This document shows, piece by piece, positions 57,067-64,000 of a stretch of DNA of 64,000 nt; positions within the stretch are counted from its first letter, which is position 1, and each line of letters starts with the position of its first letter. Under the pieces are notes generated by a model. The model saw nothing but the letters and a program-made list of their open reading frames with translations, was not told where the DNA came from and did no database searches. The position numbers were made by a program, and so were the translations under genes. The DNA comes from Symsagittifera roscoffensis (taxonomy: Eukaryota > Xenacoelomorpha > Acoela > Convolutidae), in the NCBI RefSeq assembly GCF_963678635.1, contig NC_087068.1, forward strand, positions 4,092,001-4,156,000. The letters are read 5' to 3'.

Positions 57067-59546
57067 CTTCTTGTCTATTGCGGTTTAATTCTTCCCGCAG
57101 ACTTTCTCTTTCAATGTGGACTGCCCTTTCTAGCTCACTCATTCTTATGGACATCTGTTCATTTTGTTCTCCTATACTGCCCACTATGTTGTTCAAGGCT
57201 TCTTCTAATGATGCTCCGTTTTCTACTAGTAGGGTCACTAGTGGCGGTGTAACCCTGTCGATCCCAGGTAGCTTTGTGCTGGTCGAGATTTGGGCTTTGA
57301 TTCTCTGCCTCGACGTCTTTTCATTATCCACCTCTGGATCCACCGATGCTTTGCCTAGCCCTATGTTTTTATAATCCCCCGTTCGCGTCTCCGAATTTGT
57401 CATACTCACAAAGTCTCTTGACTGGCCTGATGTGTTTGTGTCTTTGCTCATCGTTCTCACCACACCAAATTTGTCCATTGTTCCACTCTCTCTGTCGGTG
57501 TATGCCTCATTCTCCTGGATCGAACTATTGAGGCTGACTCGAGATCCAAAGTCAACTTGCTCATCATCGTCCTCTTCTTTCTCCTGGGATTCACCTTCAT
57601 TTCCTGTACCCACTCCCATGGTGAATGGAAAGATGTTACCAAAAGTGTTCTTCACTCTTTCTGAAAACGATGAGGACGTTGCCTGTTTCTCAGTCACGCT
57701 TGCTATCATGGTGTTGTCTGTGGGAGATCTTCTAGTTGCCACAATTTCAGTAGAGATGTCGGACAGTTCCGAAATCTCCTCTCGGTCCAGTGTCCCGGTA
57801 GAAGTGGCAAAATCTTGGCCTTGTTCTACCGGAGTAGATTCACTCGCCAGCCTTCTGTCATCCCCCTCCGGTCCATGTATTTCCTGGTTCTCATTCATGG
57901 TCTGGTCCGGATTGACCTCAACTTCTAGCATAGCTTTTCGCTCTTTTGAAGACTTTTGACTTCTGGTTTCAACCATTCTGCCTGAAACCGTCTCCCCTTT
58001 TCGCTCCGGGTTTGTGTGATTCTTTCCACAAAAGGGTCGGTCATTGCTCTTCTCTGTTTCTCAGGTATGAATTTCCTGGAGCTATCACCTAGTATAGGTA
58101 TCCTTGACTTGTCTAGGCTCATATTCAATTTACCACTTCTTACTACCTATACACTCAATTAGATTGCTAGTGTCCTTTGATCTGACTACTGATAATAATT
58201 ACACAACACAAAAAATTCCAAAAGTTTCTATTAAATAGTGACCACGAATCCTTGTATATTATCGCGGCACAGCGTATATACAACTTATTCACAATAATCG
58301 ATTATTAGTCGTAAGATTTGAGAACTAGCACATTATGATGGTATCAGTCAATTTAAAAGATTGTGTATTCACTACCCAATCAAGCACAAATAGTTGATTT
58401 AAAACTAGAAAAAAAATAAGAATATTTTAATGAAAATTGTATGTGTTTTTTACTCTTAGTCAGTCGCAGTACAATTTTCGAACTTGTATTTTTAAAGAAA
58501 GAGCTTTCCCTGCTTGGTGCTGCACCAAACAGACAAAACTTTAAGGCAGTAATTTTCTCAAGTGGGCGTCTATTGCACCCACCGAGTCTCCTTTTACCTA
58601 TCTGCTTTCGGACTGCCCGAGCTAGACCTATTAAAATCCTCAGTCTCTTTTCTCAAAAACGTTTTGGAATTCAATCCACACCAATGAGTTACACACTCTT
58701 TTTCAATCTAGACTTAGTGTCCCAAATATCCGAGTTTGGACCTGTTTTGTTTTGGTCTGCTCTTTTTTGAAAGGCAAGTTACCAGTGCAGTCACTGGTTC
58801 CTAGCCTGTCCCTTAATAACCTGATACCCCTCACTATTATCTTTTCTTCTGTTTACCTAAGTCCTTTTACAAAAACAATACCCCTTCGGGTTGACAAAAA
58901 TCAGTACCCCTCCGGATTGGCAAAATTGAGACCCCTCCAGATTGGGACCACTCCGGTTTTGTGAAAACAAGACCCCTCCGGATTGGGACCCCTCCGAGTT
59001 AGGAAAAACTTGGACCTCTCCTGATTGGGACCCCTCCGGTTTTGTAAAACTAACCTGTCTGAAACTTCCTTGATTTTCAATCTATAGCCCTCCGGATACG
59101 TTCTCCGATGCCATTATGCTGTTTGTATCAACTAGTAAGGGTATGTGGTCCTTCCCTTGACCCTTCCGGATTGAAGTTAAGCCTCTTATTTGACAATTCA
59201 CTCTAACGGTGAAGGGTCTTATCGCTAGCCTAATTTCGGCTCGATCAAGGTTTTCTGGTGCCTTTAGCCTTCCTATTTTTCTAGAACAGCGTAAAATTGA
59301 CTTATTCAACCGTTTCTACCCTTTGGTAGGGGTGTAAGGGCTTTCCAAAATTTTTTTTATAAAACGTGAGGGGTCTACCCTCCCGAATTGGTGAATTTGC
59401 TAAAAACAATCTCAAAAAATTTTCACGCTTTATTTTTCGAATAATTTTTGTTCTGATTAGTAAGCTCAGCTAATTTCTGATCTAATGGTACCAAGATGAA
59501 CTAGATCTGTCCAGTAGTTCCAAAGTTATTAACCAAAACTTTTTTC
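57067..59546 (-). repeat. Tandem duplication, copy 2, with truncated gag
   Basis: Second copy of 5' gag plus leader. Its gag frame (57976-57029) keeps 303 codons of the N-terminus and then runs into leader sequence, ending LVNNFGTTGQI, so it would give a C-terminally truncated Gag. The coiled coil is cut in the middle. Confidence 0.93.
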
Positions 59547-60392
59547 GCAATTCTGTTCTTTTCGACCTAAAAACTATCGATCCAAGCTCCGAAGGCCTAT
59601 ACTCTTCTAGTTCAATGAAAAAAACTCGATCTAAAACGCTTTAGTTAAAAAATTTGCGAAAAACTATGCTATTTGGACCCCCTAAGGTGCTTAACTCGGA
59701 TTTTCGCAGTTCGGTGAAGGGTCACTACAGTGCAGCACTGTCGAGCCCACCACAGATTACTATCTAGTTTTTTGTACCAAAAGGGACACAAAACTTGTTA
59801 ACGATACCCAACAGTCGATTATTGTTGTCTTTGAGCCCCTTCTTGTTGCTCCTTGTACTGCTTTCCGGATCAGTCTTCTCCCAAGACCCCTCCGGATTGA
59901 GCGCAAATCAGCAGACCCTTCCGGATTGAGCGCAAATTAGTATTAACGTGCTTAAATACTCTAACAACCCTACAGTACAAGCCTCACAAAGGGGCTACAA
60001 AAGTAATCGTAACGATCGTGATTGATATAAATGCCTGTAACAACAATATATCTATCAACAACATACGGGAGGATCGGATCACATCTTGTCTGGGGGGATG
60101 GTTTCTACTGATTTTTTACTTTTATACTGTTTTTGGTTTTTTCGGTTATTTTTTATATTTTTTGTTTTTCTTGGGTACTATAATACTTTTTGTTTGGTTT
60201 TATATATATCTTTAAGGGTTTTTGGTCACAAACCTCTCAGGGAACGAGGGGACGGCTAATCCCCCACCCTTCCTGGAACGTGAAGTTTCGGTCTTATCTA
60301 GGTTATAAAGCTATTCACGGTAATCCGGAAGGCTTCCGGGCTCCGAACTACCCTTCCGCCCGGCGGTTAGGGCCTATTAAGTGCGTTATTAT

Positions 60393-60418
60393 GAGCATCC
60401 GCTCGGCGCGGAGTGCTC
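60393..60418 (-). promoter_or_regulatory. Conserved leader hairpin
   Basis: GAGCATCCGC and GCGGAGTGCTC pair with one bulged base around loop TCGGC. The same sequence is kept in the other copy at ~63236-63261 while nearby positions differ. It lies about 65 bases inside the 5' LTR and could be a packaging or translation element; function is inferred. Confidence 0.5.
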
Positions 60419-60460
60419 GCTATCGGTTCTGCCGGTCATGATGTTAAAAAAGAATAACAC

Positions 60461-60472
60461 CCAGGAGCGCCA
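60461..60472 (-). promoter_or_regulatory. Candidate primer-binding site, 12 nt from the LTR
   Basis: On the minus strand TGGCGCTCCTGG begins 12 bases after the LTR end (TGTTACA). The TGG start fits a tRNA CCA end, but the spacing is larger than usual and the tRNA was not identified. Confidence 0.35.
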
Positions 60473-60484
60473 TACAAACATTTA

Positions 60485-61398
60485 TGTAACATTCGCCCGG
60501 AAGTACATATCGACGGAAAATAAAGCTGGCTTCTAAGACGACTGGCCAACGTCTAAACAGAGCTCTACATGCTTTTCACCGTCTCTACCAAAGCCAGTTC
60601 TTTTAGTAGTCTTTTCAACATCGGGTCGACAAAAACGTTTTTGTTCTCCGGCTTCGACCAGAACGCTCAAATTAACTTAATTACATGCTAAATTAGTGAG
60701 CTCATGGCTGGGTCTCAGTATCCCCAGACCACGAGGTCACTCCTAAAAACAGGGCTACTACTACTTAATATATTACTATTGTTTTGTTCAGTAGATAAAA
60801 ATCATCATCTCTATCGAAGATGGATCAACCCTTTTCCCCCAACTCCTAGCTTCTCATCGTCGTGAAATGAATTCAGATGTTAAATAAACTCAATTCAAGA
60901 CATAACCGGGAAGCTAAAAGTTTATATAAAATGATACAAGTTACATTCCCGAGACCCCTCCGGATTCTAGAATCCGGGGAAATAACAACCTTATCTTCCT
61001 TTCGGAAGGCTGCTTATCCACCCTTCACCGTTGTTGTGAACGGCCCTGCAACGATTTTAGCGACACAATCGTTGCAACTCGGAACGGTCTCTGCTAACTC
61101 TGCTGTTTTCTTTGATTCCGATATTCTATTTTCTCGTAGTTATCTTCGTCGCAACTTTTGTTGTTTTGGTTTTATTCTGTTTTTCTTCCAAAATGGCGGG
61201 GTTTTGCCGTTTCTCGGAAGTGCGACTTCTGTTCGATTTTTTAAAATTTCAAAATATCAGAATATCTTCACCTTCACCGTTTGACTAATCGTCCCAATAA
61301 CGTCACTAATCTCTCAAAACTGTCAATTCGGAAGGTTAGCTGCTAACAATTCGAAATCGCCGAATCTGCATTTTCGTTCATTCTGGTCGAATGTCACA
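60485..61398 (-). repeat. 5' LTR of the gypsy-like element
   Basis: 914 bp, matching 42624-43536. Ends TGTAACATTC (60485) and GAATGTCACA (61398). Its outer edge interrupts the Penelope-like frame. Confidence 0.87.
60921..60930 (-). promoter_or_regulatory. TATA-like site in the 5' LTR
   Basis: TTTATATAAA, self-complementary, conserved in the 3' LTR at 43060-43069. Its position inside the LTR suits a transcription start for the minus-strand element. Confidence 0.4.
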
Positions 61399-61511
61399 AA
61401 CTGTAAACTTGGATGTAGTAAGTTTGCAGCCCGTAGCACTTTTTCAGGATCACCCGTCAATGTTCTCACTATATCGTTAACGTAACGGAGAAAAAACGTA
61501 GCTTGCTGCAC
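61399..61511 (-). pseudogene. Penelope-like reverse-transcriptase fragment (upstream half of the split gene)
   Basis: The minus strand reads QQATFFLRYVNDIVRTL, then GDPEKVLRAANLLHPSLQ up to the LTR edge at 61398. This is the catalytic-motif region of Penelope-like reverse transcriptase, normally RYVDDT; here the first Asp is Asn. The next residues of the same gene resume at 42623 on the far side of the gypsy element (ITIETPNTNG). The frame shown as continuing into the LTR is read-through. Confidence 0.82.
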
Positions 61512-61634
61512 GGACTTATTTTTCTCTCTTATCGCGATGCATTTTCTACAGTACCAGACGGTTTTACGTATATTTCGATACTCATCATCTGATATATCAG
61601 CGCATTTTACTTTAATGCATTTTATTGCAATAGT
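61512..61634 (-). pseudogene. PHD-finger-like fragment fused to the Penelope fragment
   Basis: In the same minus-strand frame and directly upstream: KCADISDDEYRNI then VWYCRKC, the second half of a PHD-type zinc finger as found in retroelement ORFs. The Cys-rich first half is not readable further upstream. Fused frame continues as IREKNKSV into the reverse-transcriptase fragment. Confidence 0.5.
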
Positions 61635-61714
61635 TTGAAAAGATTCAAAGTTACATAGACTTTACAAATTTGGCCCGGTTTGAAGTTTTCAATTTGAAGT
61701 TGTGGTATCTTAGT

Positions 61715-63327
61715 GGTTTTCTGATCTATTGGTACCAAGATCAACTGGATCTGTCCAGTAGTTCCAAAGTTATTAACCAAAACGTCTTTTTTCTAAATTC
61801 AAAAAATTTCTATCTAATAGGTTCCGCCTAACTTTTCGCAACTCTGTTCTTTTCGACCTAAAAATTATCAATCCGAGCTCCGAAGGCCTATACTCTTCTA
61901 GTTCAATGAAAAAAAACCCGACCTAAAACGCTTTAGTTGAAAAATTTTGCGAAAAACTATGCTATTTGGACCCCTCCGGATTGATGAATCCACTGAATCA
62001 AGCATGTTAAGTCCGTTTCTCTGTAATCCGGAATGCTTTCGGGAAACGGGTCTTAAAACCTGTAGATTCATTAGTGGACGTTGTCCGAACAACTATTTTT
62101 ACTGTCGTAACTCAAAAATTTCAAAAAATTTTCTGATTTTATAGTGTTCCGTTTTCTCAAAACTCGCGAAAATTCTGTTTTTGGTACCAAAATAGTTCCA
62201 ATTACTTGTCAACTAAACTCAACCGGTTCTACCTATTATACTAGCACAGTTACGATGTAACTCACTAATTTAGCGCTTTTTTCCGTTTCAAAAAATATCG
62301 ATATTTCAAAAATCGCGATTTGCGGTGGGTCAAAATATTGCAATTTTGACCCTAAAAACCGGTCCGCTTACTGTGTTTTTAGGAGTTTTATAAAAACGAT
62401 ATAGGAGTATTAATATAGGCTATATAAGTAATAATATTAGTAATACTATACCCCTCCGGGCTTGTTCAATATCCGAATTAAGGTGCTCAACTCGGATTTT
62501 CGCAGTTCGGTGAAGGGTCACTACAGTGCAGCAGTGTCGGGCTCCACACAGATTACTATCTTGTTTTTTGTACCAAAAGGGATACAAAACTTGTTAACGA
62601 TACCCAACAGTCGACTATTGTTGTCTTTGAGCCCCTTCTTGTTGCTCCTTGTACTGCTTGCCGGATCAGTCTTCTCCCAAGACCCCTCCGGATTGAGCGC
62701 AAATCAGCAGACCCTTCCGGATTGAGCGCAAATTAGTATTAACGTGCTTAAATACTCTAATAACCCTACAGTACAAGCCTCACAGAGGGGCTACAAAAAT
62801 GATCGTAACGATCGTGATTGATATAAATGCCTGTAACAACAATATATCTATCAACAACAAACGGGAGGGTCGGATCACATCTTGTCTGGGGGGATGATTT
62901 CTACTGATTTTTAATTTTATACTGTTTTTGGTTTTTTCGGTTATTTTTTATATTTTTTGTTTTTCTTGGGTATTATAATACTTTTTGTTTGGTTTGATAT
63001 ATATCTTTAAGGGTTTTTGGTCACGAACCTCTCAGGGAACGAGGGGACGGCCAATCCGCCCACCCTTCCTGGAACCTCTCAGGGAACGAGGGGACGGCCA
63101 ATCCGCCCACCCTTCCTGGAACGTGAATTTTCGGTCTTATCTAGGTTAAAAAGCTATTCACGGTAATCCGGAAGGCTTTCGGGTTCCGAACTACCCTTCC
63201 GCCCGGCGGTTAAGGCATATTAAGGGCGTTATTATGAGCATCCGCTCGGCGCGGAGTGCTCGCTAACGGTTTTGCCGGTCATGATGTTAAAAAAGAATAA
63301 CACCCAGGAGCGCCATACAAACATTTA
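61715..63327 (-). mobile_element. Second partial copy of the gypsy-like leader
   Basis: 61715-61790 matches 57000-57060; 61835-62478 is the longer version of 59547-59686; 62479-63327 matches 59687-60484. The same minus orientation and order as in the main element, ending at an LTR start at 63328. Many CCCCTCCGGATTG motifs. ORFs here have no domains. Confidence 0.8.
63028..63121. repeat. 47-bp tandem duplication in the second leader copy
   Basis: 63028-63074 and 63075-63121 are identical (start CCTCTCAGGGAACGAGGGGA). The main element has a single copy at ~60233-60280. Confidence 0.95.
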
Positions 63328-63575
63328 TGTAACAATCGCCCGGAAGTACATATCGACGGAAAATAAAGCTAGGTTCTAAGACGAATGGCCAACGTCTAAA
63401 CAGAGCTCTACATGCTTTTCACCTTCTCTACCAAAGCCAGTTCTTTTAGTGGTTTTTTCAACATCGGGTCGACAAAAAGGTTACTGTTCTCCGGCTTCGA
63501 CCAAAAAGCTCAAATTAACTTAATTACATGCTAAATTAGTGAGCTCATGGCTGGGTCTCAGCATCCCCAGACCAC
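63328..63575 (-). repeat. Truncated LTR of a second gypsy-like copy
   Basis: Matches the first ~248 bp of the LTR (plus-strand start TGTAACAATCGCCCGG) and stops abruptly at CCCCAGACCAC, where leader sequence of a third copy begins. Confidence 0.85.
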
Positions 63576-64000
63576 CGCAATTCTGTTTTTTTTTCGACCT
63601 AAAAATTATCGATCCGAGCTCCGAAGGCCTATACTTTTCTAGTTCAATGAAAAAAACCCGATCTAAAACGCTTTAGTTGAAAAATTTTGCGAAAAACTAT
63701 GCTATTTGGACCCCTCCGGATTGATGAATCCTCTGAATCAAGCATGTTAAGTCCGTTTCTCTGTAATCCGGAATGCTTTCGGGAAACGGGTCTTAAAACC
63801 TGTAGATTCACTAGTGGACTATGTCCGAACAACTATTTTTACTGTCGTAACTCAAAAATTTCAAAAAATTTTCTGATTTTTTAGTGTTCCGTTTTCTCAA
63901 AACTCGCGAAAATTCTGTTTTTGGTACCAAAATAGTTCCAATTACTTGTCAACTAAACTCAACCGGTTCTACCTATTATACTAGCACAGTTACGATGTAA
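63576..64000 (-). mobile_element. Third partial leader copy, running out of the window
   Basis: Starts CGCAATTCTGTT and matches 61835-62260 nearly throughout. It follows the truncated LTR directly, so at least three leader segments of one family lie head to tail. Confidence 0.85.

Larger units (their letters stand above)
59547..60484 (-). other. Promoter-proximal leader of the gypsy-like element
   Basis: Homologous to segments of 61835-63327 (second partial copy), but with about 500 bp deleted at 59680. Holds a strong hairpin at 60393-60418 and more TCCGGATTG motifs at 59885-59935. The plus-strand ORF 60018-60215 is a T-rich hydrophobic frame, not a gene. Confidence 0.7.
42624..61398 (-). 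mobile_element. Large Ty3/gypsy-like LTR retrotransposon with macro domain and SGNH ORF
   Basis: LTRs at 42624-43536 (3') and 60485-61398 (5') share ends TGTAACATTC...GAATGTCACA and are ~95% identical by eye. In transcription order: 5' LTR, leader, gag, reverse transcriptase, RNase H, integrase, linker plus macro domain, separate SGNH ORF, non-coding tail, 3' LTR. It is inserted inside a Penelope-like reverse-transcriptase gene whose two halves lie at the two outer edges. Flanking tetramers are AATT (42620-42623) and AACT (61399-61402), a one-mismatch target duplication at best. At 18.8 kb it is long for the group; 2.47 kb is a tandem duplication of leader plus gag and 0.74 kb a second internal duplication. 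Gag and pol are broken; only the SGNH ORF is intact. Confidence 0.85.

Noticed and set aside
60018-60215. Hydrophobic small ORF that could be a membrane peptide
   Set aside because: T-rich low-complexity leader; the related segment at 62.8-63.0 kb does not keep the frame open.
61323-61511. Single 62-codon ORF apparently encoding a continuous reverse-transcriptase fragment
   Set aside because: Only 61399-61511 is reverse transcriptase; the rest is read-through into the gypsy LTR.

Overview
The window is AT-rich metazoan nuclear DNA, dominated by mobile elements and tandem repeats. It shows spliced genes with TTTTCAG/TTTACAG-type acceptors, a TGF-beta-type terminal exon, and BEL/Pao, Ty3/gypsy and Penelope-like retroelements. 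No bacterial-style gene, rRNA or tRNA is visible. The host is probably an invertebrate, but the sequence alone does not identify the phylum.

Positions 1-6.4 kb: the left end holds the last coding exon of a TGF-beta-like ligand gene (+ strand, 2687-2856), preceded by an intron carrying about three copies of a 512-bp repeat. An inverted copy of part of that repeat lies at 4.3 kb, and a degenerate GACGGCGCGAC-type tandem repeat lies at 4.4-4.7 kb.

Positions 6.4-20 kb: three exons (6380-6553, 17641-17953, 19482-19729; + strand) have matching splice phases and together give an unrecognised 244-residue protein. Intron 1 (11.1 kb) contains a decayed Ty3/gypsy remnant, a structurally complete but coding-dead BEL/Pao retrotransposon (10042-16039, 5-bp target duplication ACCGT) and a 0.9-kb foldback element. 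Intron 2 contains two unusual palindrome-ended elements filled with GTCGAA minisatellites.

Positions 20-41 kb: a foldback element, AT-rich non-coding DNA, an 11.7-kb satellite of 16 copies of a ~731-bp monomer (22519-34220), a decayed BEL/Pao integrase, a 200-N assembly gap, and a 1773-bp tandem duplication abutting the gap.

Positions 41-64 kb: a Penelope-like element (minus strand) was split inside its reverse-transcriptase gene by a very large Ty3/gypsy-like element (42624-61398, minus strand, ~914-bp LTRs). In transcription order this element has: 5' LTR, long leader with repeated ACCCCTCCGGATTG motifs, gag, reverse transcriptase, RNase H, integrase, an acidic linker and a TARG1/Poa1-like macro domain at the Pol C-terminus. 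An uninterrupted 586-residue ORF in the env position follows, ending in an SGNH/GDSL hydrolase-like domain with its catalytic motifs. Leader plus 5' gag is duplicated in tandem (2473 bp, nearly identical). Further partial copies of the same family's leader and LTR fill 61.7-64 kb. The macro domain and the intact SGNH ORF in an otherwise broken element are the most interesting content of the window.
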